Shown here one piece after another: positions 10,971 to 22,085 of a stretch of DNA of 64,000 bases. A program made the translations under genes and the position numbers. The notes beneath the pieces are model-generated. The model was not told the DNA's origin. It ran no database searches and saw only the letters and a program-made list of their open reading frames with translations. Position 1 is the stretch's first letter. The number at the start of each line of letters is the position of its first letter. This DNA is from Piromyces finnis (lineage: Eukaryota > Neocallimastigomycota > Neocallimastigomycetes > Neocallimastigales > Neocallimastigaceae), in the NCBI GenBank assembly GCA_002104945.1, contig MCFH01000017.1, forward strand, positions 496,001-560,000, in the 5' to 3' direction.

Positions 10971-11335
10971 AAAAATGAACGTAATTGAGAAACGTTCTTT
11001 GATGGTAGCCAGTTCATTATTACTTGCATTTTCCCCGGAATTGGTTTAATCCCTTCTTTAGATAATAAATGTCCTAGCAATTCTACTTCTTCTTGAAAGA
11101 AGTAGCACTTCTCAATGTTAATTCTTAATCCATTTTCTCTGAGTATTTTAAATACCCTTGATAAATCTATAATGTGTTCTTCCATTGTAGAAAAAACTAT
11201 TAAATCATCAATACAGATAAAGACACACTTCCCAATAAGGTCGAAGAAAATCCTGTTCATTTCCTTCTAGAAGGAAGCTGGGATATTACATAACCCGAAT
11301 GGCATTAACCCATATATAGTGATAAAACATGTTGG
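10971..11335 (-). pseudogene. Inverted family A RT fragment
   Basis: On the minus strand, an RT piece nearly identical in protein to 3,770-4,130: MPFGLCNIPASF, then NRIFFDLIGKC, the active site FICIDDLIVF, and ELLGHLLSKEGIKPIP. It ends at FLG (about 10,975), where the other strand's gag/pol relic begins. About six codons before MPFG are missing compared with the 3,115 copy. CIDD instead of YIDD is shared by both copies. Confidence 0.85.
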
Positions 11336-12974
11336 AACTTCTTAAGGAACTTAGAGACATGCGAATTGGGAAGAAGGAAAGGGTTAGGGGTTAGGAAAAA
11401 GCTCAGGAAGAGAATATGAAAACGCGTGATAGTCAGTATGGTCATAAAGATCCTATAGATGATCTAACGCATAAAATGAAGAACTTAACGATTAAAGTAT
11501 GTTATTTCTGTAATGAAGAAGGACATTATCAGTACTATTGCCCTAAGTTGAATACGATAGTAGAGGAAAATAAGCAAAAACTGAGAAATAAACATTTAAA
11601 TTAGTTAATGGGAGAGGAAGCACTCCCAGGAAAACAAAAATAGCTTCACTTAAGTTTGACGCCCTTGAAGATCCCTATCCATATGAACTCTTTATGGGGG
11701 CTATGAAAAGAAAAGCTGATGAAGAGGAAGACAATGGGAATTCAAGTAAACGAAGAAATAAAAAAAATTATAGATAACCCACCTCGAATAGTCACTCCAA
11801 CTACAAGGAAACAACTTAAACGAGGGTTACGGAAAGATAGTCTAGAAGAAGATATCGAAATGATACAACCCACTATTGTAGAAGAAGAAAATAAACAAGA
11901 GGAAATTAGTACTGTGTCACCGAGAAAGGGGAATGAAAAAGGAAGAAACCTCCGAATAAGGTGAGAGAGAAATCCAGCGATGGTGGAAATGAAGAACAGG
12001 AAACCAACCTTCCTGAAGAATTAAGTAACGATATAGTTAATTCAGAACCTGAAGATGAAATAGAAGAAGTTTCTTCTTCAAGGGAAAGTCAAGAACAGAA
12101 AAAAAAACAAGAAACATTCAAATGTTGAGTGGTGTAGGAGAATATGATATTTTTGAAGATTTAAATAATACTAAATGTGATATTACGTATGGACAGCTAT
12201 TTAATGTGTGTCCAAAGGTAAGAAATCAGTTGTTACAAGGACTAAAGTTGACTAAACCGCAAGTCCTTAACAGGTGCAGTAAAGAAGGTATTAACTGATG
12301 ATTCGAAGTTAGTAGGTAATAAGATAGGAAGCGAGGTAGCAGAAGATGATATGGCAATGGTAAAGGCTACAGTAGATGGCGTTGAAGGAAGATTACTTAT
12401 TGACACGTGTAGTAATTTAAATATCATCAGTAAATAATTTTATGAAAAGTTATCAAAGGAGTACCCATTAGTTGGCGTTAGTAGTGGATATATTCAGCTG
12501 GTTACCGTGGATTATAAATACTCTGAGGGTGTAGTAGTGCGACTGCTGGTACAAGTGGGGAAATTAATGTTAGATGTAGATTCCGTATCAGAAAAGTAAG
12601 AGCCATTCTATGACATGTTAATTAATTACAAGACTCAAATGGATAACTTGTTATTTATAAATCCAAAGAGCAAATGTCTTTGCCAATTCAAAGAGAATGG
12701 AGAAATCAGGGAGATAGTACCTATCCGTAATGAGAAAGAAGAATAGTGTATAAACGTAGTTTTTAATAAGACGGATATGATTAAGAAAAGAATTAGTGAA
12801 AGAGGAACGATGGGAATTAACGAAAAATCTAGTTATAAAATAAATTATATTCAATTAGTTGAGAAAGAGAAAAGAGAAGGTTTAAATCGACGGCAATGTT
12901 ATAATACAGGACTGAATGAAAATGAAAATGTAAAATTTAAAAATATCGTTAAAGGTAACTCAACTATAAAGTAG
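11336..12974 (+). pseudogene. Family A gag C-terminus, pol linker and protease, relic
   Basis: From about 11,416 a clean Gag C-terminus: DPIDDLTHKMKNLTIK then the CCHC knuckle CYFCNEEGHYQYYC, ending RNKHLN at TAG (11,602). A -1 shift at UUUAAAU gives LVNGRGSTPRKTKIASLKF, colinear with pol of the 37 kb element. A Glu-rich linker follows in shifting frames (11,719-12,120), then the block DITYGQLFNVCPKVRNQLLQ, and a protease whose active site reads LLIDTCSNLNII (DTC in place of DTG/DSG). Later stops (12,434, 12,596, 12,745) interrupt it. It ends just before a purine tract, so RT, RNase H and integrase are deleted. Confidence 0.8.
11595..11647 (+). promoter_or_regulatory. -1 frameshift signal: UUUAAAU plus H-type pseudoknot
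   Basis: Slippery TTTAAAT at 11,595-11,601 in the phase CAT TTA AAT, then TAG. Stem 1 pairs TGGGAG (11,609-11,614) with CTCCCA (11,623-11,628). In the 8-nt loop GAAGC (11,617-11,621) is complementary to GCTTC (11,643-11,647), giving stem 2. The architecture equals that at 40,724-40,773 while stem 2 differs in sequence on both sides, a compensatory change. Confidence 0.8.
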
Positions 12975-12987
12975 CTTGAGTTTTAAC

Positions 12988-12998
12988 GAGGGGCATTC
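12988..12998 (+). other. Polypurine tract and LTR start
   Basis: GAGGGGCATTC directly before TGTTAAG. The same GGGGCATTC-TG arrangement occurs at 26,551, so this is the plus-strand primer and left edge of a 3' LTR. Confidence 0.55.
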
Positions 12999-14434
12999 TG
13001 TTAAGAAATAAACATAAATAGTTAAAATTGCTATAATTCAATTATTAACTATTTAGATTCCTTACTATTGTTTAACTCTATTTTTGAATTATTAAATTAT
13101 ATGTTATAATTTTTATACATTTTCTTATTAATTAATTATATTTTATTATATAGTTATATTATTTGTATATAGTTATTTATTACCTTTAATATTAGTCTTA
13201 TTATAATGTTTTATACTTATAAAATTTTACTTAATTAATAATAAAATATACAATCATTTTAATAATAAGAATTAATATTTATTTTATTAATTAACCTTAT
13301 TATATAATATTCAAAAATTAAGATTATTAAATGAAAACTAACTACAGTTTAGTTACTAGAAAAGGTAATTGTTACACAAATAACAGAAGATACTTTGACA
13401 TAAAAAATTATTATTTATGTCTAAATAAGGGCATAATTAATCGAATAATATAATCTTATTATATTGATATAACTCGGTTCTATTTCCTTTTTAGGGGGAA
13501 ACTTTATGTAATATTATTTCAAATTAATTTTATTAAATATAAATTTGGCTAGAAAAATACAAGAAGCAAAGAATTAATTATAAGAAATAATAATACATTT
13601 ATATATCTTTTAATAATTATAAACTATGTTTTGTTTGTTTAATTAATAAATATATAATAACTAGTATAAAAAGTATAAAAATATTTATTAAAGTATAATA
13701 AAAATATAATAAAATAATTAATAAATATATAATAACTAGTATAAAAAGTATAAAAATATTTATTAAAGTATAATAAAAATATAATAAAATATAAATATAA
13801 AATATAAAATATTATAAATAAAATAATAAATAAAAGAAATTATTTACATAACATAAAATTATGTTATAATTTTATGTTTATATTACTTAAATTAATAAAA
13901 TAAATTTATGTTATCACTTAAATTTATTTTATCTTGTGAGTTTATTTACGCCTCAATTGCTTTTAGTCACGTTGTTACATGACTATTTTAATTTATTTTA
14001 TGTAATTATTAATAAAATAATTTTATTAATAATTAGAGTTTTATATAATATTTCATATCAATATGTTATAATTGAATATATAATATATGATATGTAAAAA
14101 TGTTACACATCATAAATTAAAAATTTATTAATTATAAATTAAAAAATTTTCTATTTAAATATTAAGAGATTATTCATAATATATATTAAGGATTTAATAT
14201 ATGTTACAGTGAGTGATCCATATATTATGAATGAAATTAATTTAAATCCTTAGCTATCCAAAATCATTAAATTTCAAATGATGTATAGTTGGAAAAGGTA
14301 CGAGGATTTTTGGAGAAAAATTTTAAAAATTGAAAAACAAAAATAAATTAAATGAATAAAAATAAAAATTAAATAAATTTTATTTTTTTAACTATTCAAG
14401 CGTATTGTGATATCTTATTTGAACCGTAGCATGT
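12999..14434. repeat. A+T-rich LTR debris with a 75-bp tandem duplication
   Basis: No gene. The LTR presumably starts at 12,999, but its end is not clear. A 75-bp unit is present twice at 13,641-13,715 and 13,716-13,790. Near 14,341-14,434 the sequence resembles 10,140-10,225. Confidence 0.5.
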
Positions 14435-14988
14435 TGATAAATAATGAAATTAATAAATATAAAATTATTATTATACCTGATTTTTAAGTTAACCCTAAAA
14501 GTAACTTAAAACAAGTTATAGTTTAATTAAGTACTTTACCAAAATTCTTAAATAAAATTAATCCTAAACACTGCATATATTTTGATTATTGAAAGAAAAT
14601 AATAAACTTTAATTAATCGAGATCAAAATATATAACTTTTGATAAATTAATTGTTAAATTAAATATTTAATAACTTCGTTAGTAAATTACACTTTAAAAG
14701 TAAACAAATATAATAATTCATGTTATAAAATAATATAATTAAACACTTTCATTAGAACATTAAAAATAATTATTACTTTAATTAATTGTAAAAATAAACA
14801 ACTTTTTATATTCTTTAACTTTTAATTATTTCTTTTATTGTTATTTTTAATTACTTTTATTATTTTTATTGTAAATAGTTATTAATTTTATTGTTTTAAT
14901 GTAAATAGTTTAAATTTAAAAGAAAATATAAATACATGTAAATATTCTTATTTTAATCATTATTATTATTATTAATAAAGAAATATTA
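14435..14988 (+). repeat. Truncated LTR of the young family A element
   Basis: Matches the first 554 bases of the 812-bp LTR at 37,033 with only about six differences that I can count (for example CACTTTCATTAGAAC against CACCTTTATTAAAAC). It starts TGATAAATAATG and breaks off at GAAATATTA, where unrelated repeat sequence begins. The close match means recent activity of this family. Confidence 0.9.
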
Positions 14989-15200
14989 CCACTAGTTATA
15001 TTAATTAACAAATATAATACGCTTTCCTATTGAAGGCGTAAAGCTAATAGTATTTATATAAAGAAAATTAAATAATATTTTTATTTTAGCAATAACTTTA
15101 AGTTAAAAAATTACTAACGCTAAGGCATCGTAATTTTTGTCAAATTTTAATAATTACTATGAAATATATAAAAATATGTTATTATTAATATTTGTTTTAA
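14989..15200 (+). repeat. Repeat shared with 58,970-59,215
   Basis: Contains ACTAGTTATATTAATTAAC, a TACGCTTTC...GGCGTAAAGC hairpin-like part and TTACTAACGCTAAGGC. It matches 58,970-59,215 except for about 90 bases present only in the latter copy. Probably an LTR fragment. Confidence 0.6.
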
Positions 15201-16332
15201 TTTATACAAAAATATATGTATCTGGCATAAGTACGTTTATAAACATGTTTCTTTTATCATTCATATTTGTATATTGATAATTACCATTCATATTTCTTTT
15301 GTTATTATATTTATTAATATTTATCATAACATTATTATTATCTTTACAACTATCACTATTATTGTCATTTTCTATATTATTATCATTTCCATTATTTATA
15401 TAATCAAAATCTATTTTACAATTTTCATTATAATTTTCAATTATTATTTCCAGAACTTTTCTTGTTCTTCTATCGTGCGTTCGCAAAATTGTTACTCAAA
15501 GTGATAGACAAATAAATTAATTTTTTTCCATGTAACTGTATCGTTCCATTTGATTGACTGATTATCTAGTCTTTTCAGGAATATGTTTTTGTACCATGTC
15601 TTCACTTCCTTGCCCCCATTTTCAAGAATTGCGTCACGTATTTGAGACTCTTTTACATTTGAATTAAATCTTGATTACTGAAGTTCCCCCTGTACTTCTT
15701 CAATTGCAGCGTTGAATTCCAATGGTTTAACAGTATTTCTATCAATGTTGTTTGCTAATTCTTGTACCTGAACATTTTCGGCTTTATTTGCCATTTTCAT
15801 TTTCAATGCTTTGATGTCGTTTTCATTTTTTACTATCCCAGCTTGTATGGTAGCACTAAGTGTAGTAGTGAGGGTGGCGAATTGTGACATCATTTATTCC
15901 ATAAAATTTTGCATAGTAATTTGGAGGCCCTCATTTTCTTTTTTTTAATTCCTTGTAGATATTATCCGTAGCAAGGAGTACATTAGCACCAGAATTATTT
16001 TCATTGTAACTAAGGATTGGACCGCTTCCACCATAGGTGTTCTTTATTTCTGTGTCCAAAGTTGGTTGTACATGCTCTTCTGGTAGTTGTTCTAAGTAAT
16101 TGGTTACTGGATCAAAGGATATTTCAGATCCTTTATTAGATTCAGGTGTAGTTTTATCTGTAGGATAACATAATTTGCAGCTTTGATTTTTGCACCTACG
16201 TTCAGTTCGTTCATGGGGGACTTCTCCGTCTATAGGCTTTGCGTCCGGAGTTCTGGTACCTCCGAGATTTTGTTGTGGGGATATAGTTCCCTTATTCTCT
16301 GGTTCGTTTGGTTCGCGGTTTCCTATTTTCAT
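15201..16332 (-). pseudogene. gag: Family B gag, broken copy
   Basis: Homologous to the 711-residue Gag at 48,918-51,053. N-terminal part (16,332-15,931) has a Cys-rich stretch RRCKNQSCKLCYP, then the shared block LDTEIKNTYGGSGPI. A frameshift near 15,930 joins to a coiled-coil block (QFATLTTTLSATIQAG, ANKAENVQVQELANNI). A large deletion near 15,675 then joins to the capsid-type part: ESQIRDAILENGGKEVKTWY, FLKRLDNQSIKWND, YHFE and RTIEEQEKF, like Retrotrans_gag. An Asn-rich tail follows (15,486-15,202). The rest of the capsid part, missing from the longer copy, survives here. Confidence 0.75.
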
Positions 16333-16689
16333 CTTTAGATAAGGTTTTGAATTTAGAATAATGGTTCGCTTATTTGATATATGAAAGATTGATTCACTAT
16401 CTTTCTCTTGTTTTAATAATTCCTTATAGGGTATTTTGTTTGTTTATTTTTCTTCAAATTAAATTCAAGTTATTCGGCTATTTTCCTAGGCGATCTCTAG
16501 ACTGATTAGTTTGAAGATTAAGAATATAATATCTTAAATTTTATTTTAAAAATTCTTTTGACTTTATAGATTTCCTTTAAAACCTCTTGAAGTACTGTGT
16601 AGTTAATTAAGGTAACCTAAAAATTATAATATGAATTCGGAATAAATTGTTTTTGCTAAATTTACTAGTATTTTAATTAACTCCTTACA
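16333..16689 (-). other. Spacer between family B pol 3' region and gag
   Basis: Non-coding. Shares short similarities with the spacer at 51,054-51,970 (TTTGTTTATTT, TTCAAATTA and TTACA(CA)GGTTT in the same order), which also lies between a pol 3' end and a gag start. Likely an LTR or leader. Confidence 0.45.
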
Positions 16690-16950
16690 CAGGTTTTAAA
16701 GATTATTATTGTGATGTTATTATGTATTTTATTTATTTTATTTATTTGTTTATACTATCCTATAGATCTATTTTACAAATAATTTTAATTAATTAATTAT
16801 TATAATGACAAAAGGAAAATAAAATTTAAGATATCGTCTCAAATTTTCATATATTCTTCTTATATTTATACAAATGATTTAGTTTAAACTATTTAACACT
16901 ATATATTTATTTTTAATTTAAATATCCTAATTAAAATTTTAATTTAAAAT
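16690..16950 (-). repeat. Inverted repeat arm X (partner 18,005-18,285)
   Basis: Reverse complement of the sequence directly after the family B pol stop at 18,003, with no differences that I noticed. It lies in minus orientation and runs on toward gag, while its right end touches the telomere-type repeats. Confidence 0.85.
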
Positions 16951-16979
16951 AACCCCCTAACCCTAACCCTAACCTAACC
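16951..16979. repeat. Interstitial telomere-type repeat (CCCTAA)n
   Basis: About three CCCTAA units plus degenerate CCTAACC at one end, at the junction between arm X and the RNase H block. The right end merges with CCTAACCAGG, which is native coding sequence of the element (see 18,570 in reverse), so the join shows microhomology with the repeat. TTAGGG is the common telomere repeat of fungi and animals. Confidence 0.8.
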
Positions 16980-18003
16980 AGGATATTTTTATTTTTACCG
17001 ACGCATCCGCAATTTTTCAACTCAAGGAGGGGAAAGAATTAATACGTAATTACATTACGAACAACGTATACAAAAATAATGATAATCGTGAAGACATCGA
17101 GAATCTTTTTGGTCACAAAAACAAGATAAAAACTGGACATTCCCAAGAAAAAATTCTAAAGCCGATAAGAAAAAATATCGTGATCACATTATACCTCCAC
17201 CAATAGAATTAGACAAAGAGAGAAAATCTTATGAAGTCAAAGAATATAAATTAAAGGAACTTCATTACTAAATCTTACTTAGAAAAGGACAAGACATATA
17301 TACTGCTACTGATCACAAGAACCTAGTAATATATGTTAATTCAGGTTCTAAAGTTGAAACAAACCGTAAATTAAGATTTTTCGAAAATATTTGTAATTTT
17401 AACATAATATCTTGCTATATCGAAGGAAAAGATAACAAGGTTGCCGATTTTCTTTCAAGATTTATTCAACAGGAGAAGGAAGAAGAAACTAGATACGAGG
17501 AAATTAACAACATAGAAGAATGCCAAGCTTCCGACACAATTATAAATCAAAACATGGAAAACAATATACATGAAACAGCATTAAAGTCTTAAAACAATTT
17601 TTAGATGAAAAAGAAAATAGGGAGAAACGAATTTCTAAATTAGAAGAAAAAATAGAACTTCATGGAAACCATGCCATTCTAGATAAAATTGAAGAAAACA
17701 AAAGAAAATTGGATAAAACAAATCAACGAAATAAACGATTTACGATATGATTTAAATTTAAAGGCAAAAATAATAGAATTAACCAAGAAGGTTAACAAAT
17801 TAGAATTAAAGGTCGAAGAACAACAAAACAATGTAGGAAGGTTAGATAATATGCAAAACCAATTGGAAAGAATTAATAGAAAAATAAAGAATCTCATCGA
17901 AGAAAACGGACTTAAAGAAGAACTACCCGATGCACATGACGCAATTTTAGCCAATAATAATAAGAAAAGAAAATTTTCGAACTTTTCAATTGAAATAGAT
18001 TAA
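16980..18003 (+). pseudogene. pol: Family B pol 3' part: RNase H and coiled-coil tail
   Basis: RNase H start DIFIFTDASAIFQ, then the family's insertion (NYITNNVYKNNDN, ENLFGHKNK). A deletion of about 50 codons near 17,275 removes the FFSRKL to YRLLL part. RNase H continues with IYTATDHKNLVIYVN and DNKVADFLSRF. After a frameshifted stretch the tail is open from 17,689: INDLRYDLNLKAK, a heptad-rich segment, and the end NNKKRKFSNFSIEID at a stop. No integrase motifs follow. The block is inverted relative to the flanking family B sequence. Confidence 0.85.
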
Positions 18004-18004
18004 A

Positions 18005-18285
18005 TAACTCTATTTTAAATTAAAATTTTAATTAGGATATTTAAATTAAAAATAAATATATAGTGTTAAATAGTTTAAACTAAATCATTTGTATAAATAT
18101 AAGAAGAATATATGAAAATTTGAGACGATATCTTAAATTTTATTTTCCTTTTGTCATTATAATAATTAATTAATTAAAATTATTTGTAAAATAGATCTAT
18201 AGGATAGTATAAACAAATAAATAAAATAAATAAAATACATAATAACATCACAATAATAATCTTTAAAACCTGTGTAAGGAGTTAG
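18005..18285 (+). repeat. Inverted repeat arm X' (3' region of family B pol)
   Basis: Sequence following the pol stop. Its reverse complement lies at 16,690-16,950. It ends at GGAGTTA, where minus-strand RNase H sequence begins. Confidence 0.85.
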
Positions 18286-20140
18286 TAATGAAGTTCCTTT
18301 AATTTATATTCTTTGACTTCATAAGATTTTCTCTCTTTGTCTAATTCTATTGGTGGAGGTATAATGTGATCACGATATTTTTTCTTATCGGCTTTAGAAT
18401 TTTTTCTTGGGAATGTCCAGTTTTTATCTTGTTTTTGTGACCAAAAAGATTCTCGATGTCTTCACGATTATCATTATTTTTGTATACGTTGTTCGTAATG
18501 TAATTACGTATTAATTCTTTCCCCTCCTTGAGTTGAAAAATTGCGGATGCGTCGGTAAAAATAAAAATATCCTGGTTAGGTTTAAATGGCGCAAGATTAG
18601 GTAATTTAGGAGTTAATTCATTGAAGAAATTTAGTTCTTCGTCCATTTCTTTAGTCCATATCGTGGTTTTATTAGATAATCCTTGGGAGATATATTTAGT
18701 TTTTTCTGTAAAGTTCTTTATGTAATCCTTAAAGTAGTTTAGGAATCCATAAAGTTGTTGATATTCTTTTAAGGTAAAACATTTCTTAAGGCTTAAAGGC
18801 TTGTTTGAAGTTGGTTTGATTTTATTGAAACCAATGTTGTATCCGAGGTATTCAAATTCTTCGGGGAAAAAGATGCATTTTTATAATTTACAATAGAAGT
18901 TGTTTTCCTTGAATTTTCGTAACGTATAAGCACGAAATTTTAAACATTCTTCTTTGGTTTTGCCATAGATATGTATATCATCTAAATAAATATCGATGCC
19001 TTTATTTAAGTATTTATTTAGAAGTAGATTCAAAATTGATTGAAATATGGATGGTGCAGTGGATAGTCCGAAAGGAAGAACTTTACATTGATATGTCTGA
19101 TTTCTAAATCTGAAACTTTGTTAAGAATCTATATCTAGGTTCAAGATATACTTGATTATAAGCGTTTCTGAGGTCGAGTAGAATATGGTATTTATAGCAT
19201 GCTGCTCTGTGGACTAATTCTATAATTCTTGGTATTGGGTAGATTGTGGTGAAGATAGTTATTGTTCTGAAGGTCCCATCCTTTTTAGGGAAATTAAATG
19301 CATTGCAGGTTGAACTTGATCTGGTCCTTTCTATTTTATTTGCTTCCTCTAATTCTTTAAACTCTGCTTCTAAGGCATCTTTTTGTTTTTTGTCTAAATT
19401 AATATGTGGCATCATAGGTAAACGTTTAACTTATCATATTGTAAAAAGGCATTTAATTTATTAATTTTTCAATTAAAGATTTGTCCCTTTGGTGGTGGTT
19501 GAAATACTTCTTTATATTGTTGAAGTTCTTTGGGTAATTTCTCAATTTCCTTTATAATGAATTTGGTTAAACCTTTATTATCTGTGGAAATAACAATAGT
19601 TTGATTATCCTGTTTTTGCTTTAACAATTGTTCAATTTTGTATTTTTCCTGAGAAGTTAGATCAATTGAATCTATATTATGACTTTCTTCTCTATTTGTG
19701 ATTGAGTTAGATTTTTTAATTATAATTCTTTGTTTATCGTCTAAATATTCTTTATCTCAGTTTGGATCTTCCACATATTTTCTTTTGTTCAGAACTTATT
19801 TAGATTTTTTAATTATAATTCTTTGTTTATCGTCTAAATATTCTTTATCTCAGTTTGGATCTTCCACATATTTTCTTTTGTTCAGAACTTATTTAACCTT
19901 ATCAGTTAGATTCTCTTCTATATTCAAGAAATATGGGTAGTAGTTTGCTTCCAATCTTAGTTTTTTCATCTTTAAGGATGATTTTGTCATGATAAAAACT
20001 TTTCTTTTTATGTGCCATAGGACCGTCTGTTGGTATAACATTTAGTTTAACTTTTGAGAAATAATATTGATTCTTTTTTAGTTCAATACCTATACTCAGG
20101 TAGCATATTTCCTTAACTTCAGTAATTCAGTAATAGTATC
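18286..20140 (-). pseudogene. pol: Family B pol: protease end, RT and start of RNase H
   Basis: Minus strand, several frames. After the protease end (SIGIELKKNQYYFSKVKLN, about 20,100) and a linker containing a tandem duplication, the RT begins near 19,410 (MMPHINLDKKQKDALEAEFK, NAFNFPKKDGTFR). It continues LLDLRNAYNQVYLEP, LPFGLSTAPSIFQS and the active site IYLDDIHIYG near 18,985, then LGYNIGFNKIKP and the thumb with YGFLNYFKDYIKNFTEK. RNase H starts at 18,646 (DIFIFTDAS), with the insertion, and ends at 18,286, where arm X' begins. The first 285 bases of this RNase H (18,290-18,575) are duplicated in reverse at 16,980-17,262. Confidence 0.85.
19707..19892 (-). repeat. 93-bp in-frame tandem duplication in family B pol
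   Basis: A 93-bp unit (31 codons) occurs twice, at 19,707-19,799 and 19,800-19,892. On the coding strand each copy reads NKRKYVEDPN, a stop, then DKEYLDDKQRIIIKKS. The length keeps the frame. It lies between protease and RT. Confidence 0.9.
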
Positions 20141-20268
20141 TTAATAAATTATAATGCTAACAATAATTATATCGACATTAGCAATAATAATACCAAAGAA
20201 AATATTATTTATAACAATAATAACAATAAAGAAAATAATATTAATGGCAATTCAAATGAAAATAATTA
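20141..20268 (+). repeat. Asn-rich coding scrap, inverted copy at 22,086-22,210
   Basis: Plus strand reads an Asn/Lys-rich run (YIDISNNNTKENIIY, NGNSNENNYLNKN), like the Asn-rich linkers of the Gag proteins here. The reverse complement follows the protease relic at 22,086-22,210. Confidence 0.6.
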
Positions 20269-20930
20269 TTTAAATAAAAATAATAATTCTAATGAAAATA
20301 ACAATTCCAAATTTTTTGGAATAATTTCTTATATTTATAAATCTTTTGAAATTAATTATAAAATGTAAAAAAAATAAAATATTTTAATTGAATTAATGAA
20401 TTAGAAAAATTTAATTACGAGAAAATTTCAGACTTATAATATAATAAAATTTTAAAATCAAAATTTAATTATTTAAAAATAGTGGTGTGATATATATTAA
20501 AAAATTTTAAAATCAAAATTTAATTATTTAAAAATAGTGGTGTGATATATATTAAAATAAAGACATTTAAGTCAATGCTCGAAAACTTAACCAACATACT
20601 CATTAACTTATTTTTATAGTTTTTTGAGACAAGCTGTATAGAAAAATATAATATTTTAATATTTTACGAATAATATCTAATCCTTTTATAAATTGCATAT
20701 TAATTACTAATGATAATAATAATTAAACTATATTAGTATAAATTATTATGACGCAAAAAGTTACACATACATTAGAATAATTAATTACACAAGAAAGAAA
20801 AAGATATAAAACAGTGATAAAGAACAAGATATTAAAAAGAGAGAACTTTCATTTATAAATAATATTTGATATTTTAGTTTTAAGTATTAGTTTTATTTTA
20901 TTTTATTTTAGTTTTAGGTTAATAATTACG
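20269..20930. repeat. A+T-rich stretch with a 55-bp tandem duplication
   Basis: No gene. A 55-bp unit with AGTGGTGTGATATATATT is present twice (20,446-20,500 and 20,501-20,555). The rest is A/T-rich without recognisable structure. Confidence 0.5.
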
Positions 20931-21049
20931 TATTTAAAATTTATTATATGTAACACAGTTTAAATATTAATTTAACCATTCAACCTGAATCAAATAATTT
21001 AAACTAGGATATGGGAGAAAAATGACTATAATTGTCATTATAAAATTCC

Positions 21050-22085
21050 TCGTTATTATAACTTTATAATGACAATTATAATAATTGGGATATTCATAAC
21101 AATAATAATATTATTAATGGTAATAATAATAATATGAATGAGAATGATACTGAATATTGTTATCATAGAAATAATCAAATATATGAAAAGACTAGAGAAA
21201 CCTACTATGATAATGAATTTAATATTAAGAATATAAAAGAAAGTTATTACACTAAATTTAGTAATCGATTGAAGAAATAGTATCAGTCGCTTAGAAGAAT
21301 GAAAAATTAAATTAATCTAAGCGACTAACACCATATAAAGATTCCGAACGAAAGTAAGAAGAAAATTAATTACATTTAGTACTCCAGCTCTGAAACTTGC
21401 AAAACATAAAGCGGCTAAAAGAAATAATGGAAATAAGAATATGGATTAGGATATTATAGAAGGAGAGATTATGTAATCAAATATTAATAATAATAATAGT
21501 AATAAAACTAAACAAGTAACATTTGTTGATGAAACCAAAATGAATGAAGAACGAACACCAACATTACCAGAAAATTTTCAAAATGTTAATAAAAAGTATG
21601 TTGAAGATAAACAGAAGAAAATTATTACTACTAATAATAATAATAAAAAAAAATTAAACTACTTGGATTTATCAGCTATTAATAAACCAAATATATCAAA
21701 TGTAAAGAAAATCAATAAAATGGAGAAATTAAAAGAAATTCATAAAGCTTTGATTATGGACATGCATTCAATGATAAGTATGGTATAGTTCTTACTCGAC
21801 TCAGGCTCTGCAGGAAATTGTATAGGGTCCAATTTATTGAAAGAACTCGAAGTCAAAACTTATTCAAATAACCAAGATAACACTCTTCAATCTGGAGATA
21901 CTATTACTGAATTACTGAAGTTAAGGAAATATGCTATCTGAATATAGGTATTGAACTAAAAAAGAATCAATACTATTTCTCAAAAGTTAAACTAAATGTT
22001 ATACAAACAGATGGTCCTATGGCACATAAAAAGAAAAGCTTTTATCATGACAAAATCATCCTTAATGATGATTTTGGCATTTTAT
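21050..22085 (+). pseudogene. Family B gag C-terminus and protease
   Basis: Asn-rich linker (NNMNENDTEYCYHRNNQIYE), then FNIKNIKESYYTKFSNRLKK and, after frame changes, a basic stretch LKLAKHKAAKRNNGN. From 21,540 an open stretch has NKKYVEDKQKK and LNYLDLSAINKPN. Then comes a retropepsin active site LLDSGSAGNCIGSNLLKEL at about 21,795-21,850, separated by one stop. The last part (21,900-22,085) is the reverse complement of 19,957-20,140. This shows that family B has the usual gag, protease, RT order. Confidence 0.75.

Noticed and set aside
11379-11394. GGGTTAGGGGTTAGG as a second telomere-type tract
   Set aside because: Short, irregular, and inside a Lys/Arg/Glu-rich Gag relic where purine-rich codons explain it.
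15274-15504. Plus-strand Ile-rich frame
   Set aside because: Antisense of the Asn/Asp-rich Gag tail of family B.
16951-16979. A chromosome end within the window
   Set aside because: Only about three repeat units, with retrotransposon sequence on both sides. It is interstitial.
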